Source of the DNA: Phytoseiulus persimilis
Lineage: Eukaryota; Arthropoda; Arachnida; Mesostigmata; Phytoseiidae
Reading direction: 5' to 3'
Assembly (NCBI GenBank): GCA_037576195.1
Contig: CM075104.1
Location: forward strand, 4,470,775 to 4,534,774
Length of the DNA: 64,000 bases
How positions within the stretch are numbered: the first letter of the stretch is position 1; each line of letters opens with the position of its first letter. The notes beneath the pieces were generated by a model that searched no databases, was not told where the DNA came from, and worked only from the letters and a program-made list of their open reading frames with translations. The translations under genes and the position numbers were made by a program. Below are positions 53,801-64,000 of the stretch, one piece after another.

Positions 53801-55203
53801 CCGTTCAGACCGCCGCCGGAACTCTCTGGACGCATCGACCGTGACAGAGACAACAAGCCCAAGGACGAACGCGCACAGTCAAAGTAAATTCAAGCGAGAG
53901 ATTCTCCCCAGAGCTACAGAATCTCAGAGCTGGTATCGCTCGGAGTCACTTTGAACTCGCCGCTAGGAGAAATCGAAACACAAGATGAAGACGCAACTTT
54001 CCCTCAGCGTCATTTTCGACACGGAGACGACGACCCGCGCGAGTTCTATCGAAAGGGCGGGACCACGTCCCGCCGAATCAGTGCACTACGACAGTCGACG
54101 CTTTGCGAATCGAAAAACTTTCGCCGTTCATGCGTGTTGTAGAAACCCGCTTGTGGCAGTACCGAGGCGGGGGGCTGCGGGGCTCCCGGTGATAGTTATC
54201 ATGAGTTCCACGCTGGATATCGAATCCATATTCGACCACTCGGGTGGAGCTGTTATTGATCCAATCTCCCTCGTTTTCGCTCGAATGCCCCCCTCTCTCG
54301 CATCCGTTCTTCGCCGTACCTCCGTAGGCCTGTACACGTTGAACTGGTTGTTCCGGCGCCGGTGCGGCTGTCCGACAAATCCATTGACGTACGTGCCGTT
54401 GTTCTCCTAGCAGCCGGCATGCAACCGAGCAAGAAACATGGTCGTAACGTTTCCAGGGTAAATAATAGCAGTGGTGGCGGCGGCAGCGCCAAATGGATTG
54501 AGTAGCGACCGTCTGTTACGTGACGCACGGCTCTTTGTTCACGTATTGACGGAGCGAGCTTTATCTGTTATCAGAGTCAGGATACAGATTCAAGTCAAGA
54601 TTCCCTCCGGCATCAATCGGATCCTCAGTCCGTGCTTTGTGCTAAGCACTCCGCCGATATTGATGCGCGCGAGCTCACGATGCGCCGACTCGATCTCTGC
54701 GTGACGATCTGGAATCTGGAGCGGAGGTTATAGATTCCTCCTTCTTTCCACGGCCCCGAGCCGATATTTTCCGTCACCCTTTTCCCTTGAAGTTCGCGTG
54801 GGGAATGCGTAGGGTAGCCTTCTGAATCCGATGAAATTTCTCGAAATGACATGGCATTGGGCCGCAGTCAATATTTAGATTGAAATTCGTCGCTCTCAGC
54901 GCCGCAGGAAACCCCTGGGCAGCGGACGGATGGCGGTTATTGCCTTCGGGCCATCGACAATCTGGTTGTGAGAACGCTCTTCTCAGGTTTCTGTGTCTGA
55001 CGCATCCTTCCAAGAAGTTTCCGAGCCCGATCCCACAGGAGGACTTTTCCTCCAAGGTTTCGCGAAACTTAGTGGAACTCCCGAGTGATTCTGAGCAAAC
55101 GTGAGCAAGGCGAAGTGTGAGTCCGGACGAAGATGGTCCGCTCGAACCACTTTCCTCGACCGCTGCAGATAACATGGAGCCCCTCCTTCCTCCCCTCACC
55201 CAG
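44871..55203. other. Unassigned region
   Basis: About 10 kb with many modest open frames: plus 45710-46066, both strands at 46281-46663, plus 47375-47695, minus 50044-50790 (248 codons, the longest), plus 51559-51753 and minus 51597-52022. Where one strand reads well the other usually does too, so codon sense could not decide. No domain, RNA gene or transposon end was recognised. Confidence 0.35.
52129..52200. repeat. Short tandem duplication, 31 bp x 2.3
   Basis: A 31-bp unit starting CTTGGAAATCACTCATAGAC is repeated twice exactly and then begins a third time before diverging at ATCGACTT. Confidence 0.9.
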
Positions 55204-55875
55204 CCCAATATCAACTTGTCCATGGATATCCTCCTCTCTACGAGAAGGAAGCGATGGCCGAGCCATGGCCGACTCTATGGCCGAGCTTTTGGAATGGGAT
55301 GAGTCGACGAAACACAGCAAGAGCTATTCATAGGTATGTCATCGTCGAGCGCTTGCGGTAGTTATCGTCATGCCGATTACGAGCCACTGGAGCCTGTCGT
55401 GACGACTCGTTTTCGTCAGAAATTCATATTTTCTAAGGAGCGGGCCTCCGAAGCGTCAGTTAGCTCAGACTTGAGTTTGATCGTCGGATCGTCTTTCTCC
55501 GCGAGCAGGGATGAAGGAGTGAAATTTTCCCGGAAATTCGTATCGAGCTTCGAGTTCCGTGGATGCCAGCACGACGCCATGGATCCCCCTTGCCCTGTTC
55601 CGAATCATGGAGCTCTTGGAGAGTGCTCTCCTCCGATATGAGAACGGAGCGCGAGTTGCGCGAAAAAAATGATCTAGGATTCCTACTTCCAACTTTTCAG
55701 TGAAAACCGGTCCCGTTCGAGGGAAAGCGGCTCAGCTGTGCTCAAAAGTCTCAGTAATCCGTCTCAGCGCGCGGTGTTCATCCGGGAGTATTGCGGCGTC
55801 CACAGAAAGCCTCGTCTTCTCCTCCATGACTGGCCTCATCGCTTATGCATCCGAACAGAATATGCAAACAGCCAA
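55204..55875 (+). CDS. Candidate two-exon stretch of an unknown gene
   Basis: Exon 55204-55333 follows a strong pyrimidine tract and CAG, and in one frame reads QYQLVHGYPPLYEKEAMAEP, ending in ARAIHR at a GTATGT donor. It joins in phase to an exon after another strong acceptor (CCAACTTTTCAG, up to 55700) that reads SENRSRSRESGSAVLKS and KPRLLLHDWPHRLCIR and can end at a weak donor at 55876 or run on to a stop at 56103. Alternative frames over the same exons are also open, one with a stop just before the donor. No start exon or family was found. Confidence 0.22.
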
Positions 55876-56103
55876 GTACCAATGACCTGCCGTTCAACTA
55901 CCGCTCTCTTAAAATGGTGGAACCTTTCCGATGAACTGATGAAACGTATCGTTGCCGTGTTTTTCTTACAACTCTACCTCCTTGTTCCTGTTTTAGCTCA
56001 TCTCATTCTTCTCTCTTTCGGATTCCATTTCCCCGAGGTGAACCGATCGGCGATCCTGAATGTTGTCCCGCCCAGGAATCGAGGGAATACTCTGAAGAAT
56101 TAG

Positions 56104-56736
56104 GAATCGTCCCTCTACTCTTCGCGTCTCCTGGTCAACAGCCGCGGGCTTTCGAATCGATGGTCAAACGAGTGCCTGCATGTTCCAGAATAATTTCCCA
56201 CAACGTATTTCTCGCTTGGTTTCAATTTCTGACTCAACGTGCTCTCCCATGGGCGGTCAGAACTACGTCGAACCGGAGTTTCAATTACGTTTTCGATACA
56301 GATACTGTGGGTGAATGCTCAATATGTCCGCCTGAGATTTGCCAGAGGATTTGTGAGGTGCTAAACACGACCATACTCAACGTCAGGAACGCCCTCACGA
56401 ATCGGAAAAGAGGGGAGAACCGTCGATGCCATTCGGATCACGTCGCACAGAGCTCTAAACGAGGTTTCGGGATGATTTTGAAGCTCGGATTATGGAGTGC
56501 TCGAGCGCCTGACCATCGAAAGGAGAACCTGTGAGCCCGTTGGTCAAAGAGGAAGTTCTAGTCGAACGGGAGCGTTTCCTAAATTCATGGGACCTGACTT
56601 CATAGCGCTTCCGGCGCCTTCAGCAGCCTTGGAATCAGATTGAGCAGCCAGGAGGGGGCGTGGCTGTATTGTCGAAGCCAAGGAATACGTTTTCGTTTTG
56701 CTCCTATAAGTGGACCCATAGCCTCTGAAGATCGAA
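56104..56736. other. Unassigned, coding-like
   Basis: A plus-strand frame at 56160-56534 includes FDTDTVGECSICPPEICQRI, a Cys-rich stretch that might be extracellular. The minus strand 56600-56872 is also open. No domain was named. Confidence 0.3.
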
Positions 56737-56742
56737 TATAAA
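56737..56742 (+). promoter_or_regulatory. TATA box candidate
   Basis: TATAAA lies 87 bp before the ATG at 56829. A start site about 30 bp downstream would give a short leader, consistent with a promoter for the small gene that follows. Confidence 0.4.
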
Positions 56743-56828
56743 CCACTTCTCTGAGATCGGAAGCGAGGAAAGAGGCCAACAAAAAGGAGAGCGGGGGAAG
56801 AAGCTCATTGTCAGACGATTCTTCGAGA

Positions 56829-57151
56829 ATGGCAGCAGAAACGACAAGCCCCGCAGGCTCTGACAAACTCACAGCAGAAGAAATAGCTCTCCATTATTGG
56901 CTTCGGGAAAATTTGGGAAGCGCTCGCAGGAGCTGCCGGCCAGCTGAGGAGCCGCCAGTTTTGTTCTCCACAAAACTACAACAAATCGACGACGGCGATA
57001 AGAGACACACGTACGCAGATGCACGCACGAGTAAGTTACTTGGGAGCTGTTTCGCCCGACGGCTCATTACATTATTCTAGAGCATGCGCCGGAAATCGCA
57101 CGTTCAAACCTACGAAGACCATTAGTTTTGAATGTAGAAGTCTTCGAATAG
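56829..57151 (+). CDS. Small two-exon gene, unknown 90-residue protein
   Basis: Exon 1 (56829-57030) starts MAAETTSPAGSDKLTAEEIA and continues LHYWLRENLGSARR, with IDDGDKRHTYADART near its end. It ends at a strong donor, CGA|GTAAGT. A 50-bp intron ends in ATTATTCTAG. Exon 2 (57081-57151) continues in phase as KHAPEIARSNLRRPLVLNVE and stops at 57149-57151. The product is hydrophilic, with no signal peptide or membrane segment, and no family is recognised. A TATAAA lies 87 bp upstream. Doubts: the frame is open for some codons above the ATG, and the opposite strand (56600-56872) is open too. The mariner element begins about 720 bp downstream. Confidence 0.42.
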
Positions 57152-57872
57152 CTCTGCAATGCAGAGGTTGTTTTGCTTCACTTCATCCCGTCTCGCTTGT
57201 TTCTTCCCAACTGCTTCCTATTCCCTCCTTCCTCTCGCTCCCCTCCTGCTCTGGAAAGGAACTCTTCCGGCACTCGTTTCTCGGGAATAACCTCCTGGTC
57301 CTCGTCGCCTCCCGCAACCGATAGCTCTCTCACTACTTCCCAAGGGAACGCTTCTCTCAGAATCCTGCTCTCCAATCAGGAAGAAGTGAGAACAAACGGG
57401 TGACTTGAATCTAGATACTCTGCCGAACTCCCTGCTCGTTCAATCGGGATCGACCCCAGAGAGGAACAGTTTCGGGCGCTCGCGCTAAACGCGATACTCT
57501 GAACGTGCCCAGAGACGCAAGTGGTTCGGGAACACGCGAGATCGGCTACCTCGTCATGAGTACTCGACTCTCTCTACGTCTATCGAAATCTCCACGTGAG
57601 TTTCCATGCTGTTCGGCCGCTCGGTTGTGTCTGTGCGGTCATAAACATTCTATTTTCGTATGAGAGCCTGACTTAACGGGAGGAAGGATCAGTTACGCAG
57701 GTTTGGTCGAGCAATCGCGTCCGAGGGTCAGGGCTTGGAGAGATCAGGCTCGCCCATGCCTGCCCTTGATGCTGTAACCTCCACCGAGAGGAAAATATAA
57801 ACGTATCCCCGTTCGCTGGTGGACGGTACGTGTCAACGCCCGAGAGCCTAAGTGAGGGTGTGTTTGCTATTG
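57152..57872. other. Spacer before the mariner
   Basis: It has a pyrimidine-rich tract at 57170-57260 and short open frames on both strands, including an acidic minus frame at 57178-57375. Nothing is assigned. Confidence 0.4.
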
Positions 57873-57874
57873 TA

Positions 57875-57902
57875 TTAGGTAAGTCAAAAAGTTCGTAGCG
57901 TT
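57875..57902 (+). repeat. Mariner left inverted repeat
   Basis: Matches the right repeat exactly over 28 bp in inverse orientation. It is the transposase binding site at the 3' end of the transposase gene. Confidence 0.95.
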
Positions 57903-57948
57903 CTTTACCTATTTTTCAAGAGCCGAATTCCTGTACACAAGAGTCTTT

Positions 57949-58977
57949 TTATTGAATGATATATTGGCCGTTTTGTTCTATGACCTTCGCCCATCGGTCA
58001 GGTAAATCGAAGATTCCCTTCTCCCAGAACTTGGTTTCCTTCTTTCCAAAAAACTGATTGAGGTGATTTTTTATACCCTCCAAAGATTCGAATATTTCTC
58101 CATCAAGAGAGTTTTGAAGAGACCGGAACAAGTGATAGTCTGACGGTGCAAGGTCGGGACTATAAGCTTGGTGTGGCAGCACATCCCAGTCAAACTCCGC
58201 CAATTTCTGCCGAGAGCGCAAACTTACGTGGGGTCTCGCATTATCATGTTGAAAAACGACGCCCCATCTGTTCGCCAATTCTGGGCGCTTTGTTGCTACT
58301 GCGGTCTTCAAATCCTCAAGCTGCCTGCAGTAGACTTCGGTGGTGATGGTCTGACCCGGCGGGAGCAGCTCGAAAAACACAACGCCCTTGCAGTCCCACC
58401 AACAGCTCAGCATCACTTTTTTTTGATGAATTTCGGGTTTGGGGAGGGCTGCGGCCCGTGAACCTTTGGGGACCCAGCTTTTTCTTTGCGTAGCGTTCCT
58501 GTAGAGTATCCACTTTTCATCGCCGGTTATCAGTCTCTTCAGAAATGGTTCATTGGCATTCTTCCGGAGAAGAGTGTGGCTTGTATCCACACGTCTTTCG
58601 AGCTGGCGATCGGTGAGGTCATGAGGCAGCCAGATATTCCTCTTGTTTGAGAAGCCAGCTTGATGGAGGCGATTCCAAACGGTTCCATGAGAAACTCCCG
58701 TCGAGTCTTCAATTTCTTTGATGGTCAGGCCGGGGTTTGAAGTTACCAGGCTAATGATTTCATCGGGTTCCACAACTTGTGGTCGTCCTGATCTGGGCTC
58801 ATCTTCAAGATTAAAGTTTTCAGCCTTGAAACGGGTAAACCACTTTCTAACCGTAGAACTTTGAAGAGCATTCTCCCCGTAAACTGCAGATATTCTTCGA
58901 GTGGTCTTCGCTGCATTCAAGCCTTCGCGGTAGCAGAACAACATTATGTGTCGAAAATGCTGCTTTTGGTCCTCCAT
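57949..58977 (-). CDS. Mariner transposase, full length
   Basis: 342 residues, the usual length for the family, from the ATG at 58975-58977 with no interruption. The N-terminal third holds two helix-turn-helix segments that bind the inverted repeats (first about residues 10-50, second about 85-110), with the linker motif WLPHDL at 116-121, a variant of the family WVPHEL. The catalytic core has TGDEKW (Asp153), QHDNARPH (Asp245) and YSPDLAPSDYH (Asp280). Thirty-four residues separate the last two, giving the D,D34D signature of mariner. All three catalytic residues are present. The enzyme cuts and pastes the element at TA sites in the nucleus. Activity cannot be judged from sequence alone. Confidence 0.97.
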   Translation of the reverse strand: MEDQKQHFRHIMLFCYREGLNAAKTTRRISAVYGENALQSSTVRKWFTRFKAENFNLEDEPRSGRPQVVEPDEIISLVTSNPGLTIKEIEDSTGVSHGTVWNRLHQAGFSNKRNIWLPHDLTDRQLERRVDTSHTLLRKNANEPFLKRLITGDEKWILYRNATQRKSWVPKGSRAAALPKPEIHQKKVMLSCWWDCKGVVFFELLPPGQTITTEVYCRQLEDLKTAVATKRPELANRWGVVFQHDNARPHVSLRSRQKLAEFDWDVLPHQAYSPDLAPSDYHLFRSLQNSLDGEIFESLEGIKNHLNQFFGKKETKFWEKGIFDLPDRWAKVIEQNGQYIIQ

Positions 58978-59130
58978 CGCAAATTCTTCCTGATTTTACG
59001 AACTCGACGATAAAGTCTGAAACGATACACCGGTAGGAACTCTAGAGCCCGCCTAAGAACGTAAACGAACAACCACTGTAGTAGGCGGCTCTTGTGCGGA
59101 GCGCGGGAATTTCAAAAATGTCGGATCAAA

Positions 59131-59158
59131 AACGCTACGAACTTTTTGACTTACCTAA
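59131..59158 (-). repeat. Mariner right inverted repeat
   Basis: The reverse complement is identical to 57875-57902. It lies about 150 bp upstream of the transposase start. Confidence 0.95.
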
Positions 59159-59160
59159 TA

Positions 59161-60428
59161 GTTTGCACGTTCCTATTGATGACACGTAATCAACCCGACG
59201 CGTTATCAGCACGCTATGCGAGAGCATATCAGGTATCGTCTTGCATCCTGCAGTGTCGCATCTCCGAGCGGATTCCGCCGGGAATAGTCGTTGAGCAATA
59301 AAATCTGCCATTGGGGTCAGCCGCACGTATGATTCGCAATAATTTCGTGGGAACCGTACGTCGGCAAAGCCGAACTCCATCGTCACGTATGGGGGAATGA
59401 CGATTTTTCGGAGATAATCCTCGGAACTGAGCGAGGACGAAGAGATCCCTGTTCGGTCAAACTCGACCGGTCATAAAGAGCGATGTGTGTAAAACTGGAA
59501 GCACGGACACCCGAAGGAGTGGAAAAGCTAACGGCAGGGTACATCTCGCAACACGAAGGGATTTATTGGTTCCATTAATGAAAGTCGATGATTTTCCTCA
59601 GCGTTCTCTACGAGCGAACGCATCACTGGTCCCAGAGTTCACTAACTCGTTATCCGGAGGGCGGAACAGACTACTCAATATTCATTGGTGCTCCCAAGCT
59701 ACAGAACAGAGTCAGGAAGAAACCTCAAATTCATTAGGAGCCTCTCTCCTTCGATGCAGGGAGAATTATTTGACCGCCCATTTCCCGAAATCGACACCGC
59801 CCATCATGGTAGGACAATGTCTGTATGTGCAAGGGTTAACAAACGCCGTAACCGGAATTCACTCCCTGTAAGCCACCAGAACAGCAGCAGAACCTATCTA
59901 TATAGCTCCTGAAAGCAGAAAACAAGAGCGCTTTTGCTCCTTCAGAGCCTTGTCTTCAGGGGCTTTGGACCCTCCAACTCGTGGATCCTGCACAGCGGCG
60001 GCGTTCTGTCGAACTTATAACCCTTAGGGAGCGGAGCCGGCCCGTTGTTGGGTCATCCAACAAATCGTTGCAATCAAGAGATCGTTCTCCCCGGGCTCCA
60101 ATGTGTCAATCGCCCACTCAGTCGCTTGTGCGCGATTAGATTTGGAGAGTATTCGATTGGGCCAGTTCAACCATGAGTCGAAGTTAATAACTGAAGTCGA
60201 GCCCCTGAGGAAATTGATGCAATCCAGCACAGTTGAGTGAAGAGACTGTCTGGCAGAGTCTGGTGTCTGGGGCTCCGAATTGTGTCACCGGAATTTTGCT
60301 GACGTCGCACGGAATCGCTACCATTAGAGGCTCTGAAGTGGAAATGGACTCCATCCTCGCCTTCATTACGTTCAACCACCGCAAGGGACCGCCGCCGCTC
60401 TTCTCGAGTCCTCGGCCGCAGGCTGACG
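59161..60428. other. Spacer between the mariner and the LamG gene
   Basis: Coding-like minus-strand pieces are present: 60184-60354 (ATG start, 56 codons, with IPCDVSKIPVTQFG) and 60024-60230 (with WAIDTLEPGENDLLIATICW before a stop). They overlap in different frames and may be exons of an unlocated gene. Plus 59485-59871 is open without a domain. Confidence 0.3.
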
Positions 60429-60955
60429 TCAGGCTTCGTTGGTTGGCTCGTTTTTTTCTGCCTTCTTCCGGCGTTCCACTGCACAGTACAGCATCTGTAC
60501 CTCCGTTGGATGGATGAGTCGGTCATTCGCGATCGCCATACGCGTAATGAGGGTCGTCTTGACGTTCCTGTCATTCCCTGAGGCTGACCCCGCTCGTCGT
60601 TCGCTCGGGAAGCTCGCTCGCCCTGAGCATGGTTCCGATGCCCGCTGAGGATGCGATGCATGTATATCAGGGGTGTTCTTGCGGCATGAAGCGAAATTCA
60701 ATCCAGATGAATTGATCCGCGAGGTACCCCACCGATGGAGGCCGGCACGTAACCGGAAACAAGGGCTTCGTGCGATGCACGCAGCGACCTCGAGATGTGA
60801 TATCCGTGGTACGGCCGAAGAAAAATGTCGTGGGATATACGGAATCTATCCCAGGAGGTAGTTTCTTGTTCCACGCTCTCTCGCCTTCATGAATCTTTTG
60901 ATGTTGGTTGTAATAGATCGAAAATCCCTGAGGATCCCAAGTGAGGATCAATGAT
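60429..60955 (-). CDS. LamG-like (concanavalin fold) domain protein, last two exons
   Basis: Exon 60789-60955 reads SLILTWDPQGFSIYYNQHQK, later VYPTTFFFGRTTDITSR. It joins in phase 1 across an intron (60578-60788) to exon 60429-60577, which reads MAIANDRLIHPTEVQMLYCA and ends EPTNEA with a TGA stop. The order W-H-x-LILTWDP-G-x-x-x-Y, then xFxFGR, then R-x-x-x-P-x-EVQxLY is what I know of laminin-G-like or pentraxin-like jelly-roll domains, which bind sugars or proteins in secreted and cell-surface proteins. The acceptor side enters with one base of a split codon, so at least one exon lies upstream beyond 60956; I could not find it. The first exon stays open past its donor for about 40 more codons, so the donor choice is inferred from domain continuity. 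Confidence 0.5.
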
Positions 60956-63900
60956 CTATACAGATGGTGGTGGCGTTGGGGATGGCTGCGGTGGTGAAAA
61001 GGAGGGGCGTTTCAATTCCTATCCCTTCGGTTTGATTTTGACCGATGATATCTGGGCGCAGTCTCGTGACTGGCCCACATCGAAAGAAATTCGTATCATT
61101 CAGGGATCACGAGATGCCCTGATGACGGTCATCACTGGATCTGCCTCGTCCGTAGAACGTTGCGAAACATGTAGTCTCGTCGAAAGCTGGGCTGACTACC
61201 CTCATGGCGGGCTGCTCGGCGGGCAAGGAGCTATGCCGCTCCTGGAGGTATGCGTACCTGCCGAGAATGGATCGGAGGAACGCCTAGACGAGAATCAACT
61301 CTGGCAGGTAGACATTCCTGCTCGGAATGGAATGCTTCGCAGTCTTCGTCCGGGTTGAGTGCTCTTCGTGGGCGATTGGCTCAGTCGAGTGAGCGCGTCT
61401 CACCAGCTGGAACGATCGACCGTTTTGCACGGGCACGGACCTAGAACCCGAGGCAGGTAACTGGATCCACTCGACCCGAGTCTATCGCTTCTCCTGAAGC
61501 GGATATTCCATGAGCACAAAGCCTAAAACCTAGTTGGAGGATCCTCCCACGTCGCATCGATGAGCTTACGCAAGAATTCCGTGGTAGGAGTTTCTTCCGG
61601 AGACTACCTTGACACATGGATCCCAGCGTTTTCATCGCCTCTGCCGTCTACGACGACGGCTGGATTTCACAAAAAATCGTCATTTGTGCGATTATGATTC
61701 GGAGACTCCGAGGAGGCACTCGAATCAACCGTACTCGGCGAATACCGAAGTTTTGGGCCCCGATGAGAACTTCTGCGATAGTTTCCATGGCTCTGATCAG
61801 CGCGAACAGAGTCTCAAACAATTCGGAGCTTCGTTAGATCTTACGGTAAGTGAGTTGATACACCGCCCGTAAAATTTCCAAGTCTCCGTTTCTGGCTCGC
61901 AGAAAATAACTCCTGCCGGAAGCGATTCAACAAGACTGAACTTTGTCTGTTAGCAAGCTGTGGAAGCAAGGGCGCCCAGGAACTTTTCCGGATTCTCAAC
62001 GTCAGCGGCGAGATAATCTAGGACGGTAACTCAATCGGTGGGAGGATTCAGGATGCCATCAGTTCTTCCCTCTGATTCTCGTTCGTAAGAGCTCCGCAGG
62101 GTTTGTCGTCGAGCACGCTAGCATCAAGTCTGGCCCGCTTTGTGCCCAACAGGAATCGATCCAAGCTGCAGTGGCTTCCTGCTGCACACGGTCGTGGACG
62201 GAGTCGACAGGAGAATTTTTCGCCTCTGTTGTAGGTGACGTCCTTGTCCTTCACCCCTTGTCGGCATCCATAGCAAAGAGGAGACAGCTCGATGCGACTT
62301 CGCCCTCTCGGAAAGCGGAAGGACGGAAAGTACGGAGGCTCGAAAGCTCCGAACTTCGCGCTTCCTCAACGATGGTTGAGAACCGCTCCAAAGTCTAACC
62401 GCTACACTGAGCATATAATGTTGAAACTCTCTCCTTACTTGGGGGACTCTTAGACTCCCATTCCGCCCCAACAGGCTAACCCGTTGAGCATCTCGCTTCT
62501 GAGAACTGCTTCAGACGGACTGGGGAACGAATGCGCTGACGAGGCGCGCGGTTGACGTCATACTGCTCTGTCTCTTGTCTCTTCCAGCTTGGTATAGATC
62601 GATAGCGACGAAGATAAAACGTTCAACTTCCCTGGACAGTTCCGACTAGCGACAGAAAAGCTGACTGTTAGGCGGGCTTGTCGCGGAATTTTTTCCGCCT
62701 GACTCTATCACAATATGGACGTCACGTCACGCTGAAGGTAATGAGTGCCATGCCGCTCTTTTCGTATTACCGAGGGCAGGCGAGACACGGATCACGTTTG
62801 TCGCCTAGGAACCCGCTCCGAGTCGAACTAGCCGAAGCAACTCGCTGCGGTGTTAGTTCAGTATGAGAATGACTGCGGAAATTCGGCCGGCGGGGGGCTG
62901 CACGAATTTCTGAGTCGCATCGTATTTCGGGTCTGATCTCCAGCTTTATCTCTGTTTCTCGCGCTGTCGTCCGGATGTCTCCGGTGCTCCCCAAGGGTTG
63001 GTGAGCACCCTTTGTCGTGGTTTGTCCTCGAACGAGAGAGAAGGAATAGCGCTAACTTGTTCGCTTCGAGACACGTCACATGAGCTTTCACATTAGCATG
63101 AAGCCGTAGTTCTCCCACTGCTCGAGGGAAGACGAAGAAGCTCAACAACTTCTGAAAGCTCGAAGAAGAGGCGCTCGACGCCATTCCTGCCGTGCCGCTC
63201 GCTACCCTTCGAATGAGAGCGAGAGAGATTTCCCTCCGGCGAGAGTTCTCGGCGAATCCCGATTTCGTGAGCGGGATTCGCTTCTCAGACCGTCTGCTCC
63301 GCTTGGCTTCCCATTGTTTTTCTCGCTCCCTGGGTCTCTCCCATCTGTTCCGAGAAAATCCGGATCAAACGATAATCTTATCTCGAGAACACACACAGCG
63401 ACGACGAAGTGACGGCGCAGCAGCGACTGGAGAGGTGGCCGAACCGACATCCGAACGTTCATGCAATTAGACCTCTGATCGACTGGCAAGCCGTTCTCAT
63501 TGTTGGGATAACTTATGGGCGTTTATGGAATCCGATTCGTTTGTTCTATCCGCTGGAATGTGGAGATGAACGAGTCGACACCGGGAAGCCACAGGGCTTG
63601 GTCTCGGTGCGAACATCGGAGGATATCGTCTCGGCAGATTTCGGTCTAATTTGCGGAAGCCAAATATTTTTCGTCTCAAAAGCAAAGCAAAGAAAGTCCC
63701 AGACGGGTTTCGCTCAGATCCTGGCATGGAAGCCAGGATTGCCCGTGGGAGAATTCTCTCTCTCGATTTATCGGAGCGATGTTCAGGTGAGCCACAGCGA
63801 ATGTAAACAGCGAAAATTTCAACTCGTTTGAAATTCAGATTCTTGCCGCCGAATAGAAGCCCCGAAGCACTGACAGCAGCAGTGGTCCCCGGACCGAACG

Positions 63901-64000
63901 GCCGAATCTCGACAGCTGTAGCTTTGAGAATCAAATCGGCAACAGGGCCCGGTGACATTATTCGATGCGGCCCGCGAACCGGTAAGCCCAGAGGGTCGGC
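60956..64000. other. Unassigned right end
   Basis: Missing 5' exons of the LamG gene could lie here. Open frames include plus 60951-61358 (136 codons), minus 62048-62254, minus 62124-62471, plus 63409-63831 and minus 63497-63958. No recognised domain was seen. Confidence 0.35.

Larger units (their letters stand above)
57875..59158 (-). mobile_element. Complete mariner (Tc1/mariner DNA transposon)
   Basis: A 1284-bp element is flanked by TA target duplications at 57873-57874 and 59159-59160. Its ends are perfect 28-bp inverted repeats (57875-57902 and 59131-59158) beginning TTAGGTAAGTC. Mismatches start only after base 28. One uninterrupted transposase gene fills the interior on the minus strand. 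Identical ends and an open transposase suggest a young insertion. From the transposase motifs it looks closer to cecropia/Hsmar1-type elements than to Mos1 or irritans, but that placement is from memory. Confidence 0.97.

Noticed and set aside
1-64000. tRNA or rRNA genes
   Set aside because: I noticed no cloverleaf with a convincing internal promoter box and no rRNA-like conserved stretch, but a scan by eye is weak; a covariance-model search would decide.

Overview
The window is nuclear DNA from an animal, not a prokaryote. Two clear genes are broken by short GT-AG introns (85-240 bp in one, about 1-2 kb in the other), and there are CA/GT microsatellites, a very long minisatellite and a mariner transposon. 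The gene types (a pancreatic-lipase-family secreted lipase, a globin X-like membrane-anchored globin, a LamG-domain protein), the roughly balanced base composition and the compact introns fit an arthropod. A parasitiform or phytoseiid mite is my best guess, but this is inference and was not tested by any search.

Layout. Positions 1-2935 hold nothing I recognise. Positions 2936-16200 are a 13.3 kb tandem array of a 44-46 bp unit, organised into higher-order blocks of about 2.48, 1.94 and 2.44 kb plus a partial fourth block, and carrying six long guanine runs. Its right edge is followed by a GC-rich palindrome (16275-16292) and a decayed cut-and-paste transposase fragment (16513-16964, minus strand). 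An eight-exon secreted lipase of 402 residues lies on the minus strand at 20640-22913. A three-exon globin of 202 residues lies on the minus strand at 30510-34014. Most open frames between them, and within the long globin introns, cannot be assigned.

Positions 34015-55200 contain many modest open frames on both strands but nothing I can name; the more coding-like ones are listed with low confidence. At 56829-57151 (plus) there is a small two-exon gene candidate with a TATAAA upstream. A complete mariner with matching inverted repeats, TA target duplications and an uninterrupted 342-residue transposase sits at 57875-59158 (transposase on the minus strand). Part of a LamG-domain gene (minus) follows at 60429-60955. 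The rest, to 64000, is unassigned.

No operon-like arrangement or shared pathway is visible. The lipase and globin are unrelated neighbours in the same orientation. The most unusual object is the minisatellite, whose minus strand is open in two of three frames over hundreds of codons. It behaves like satellite DNA (homogenised core, diverged edges, block duplication), and I do not treat those frames as genes.
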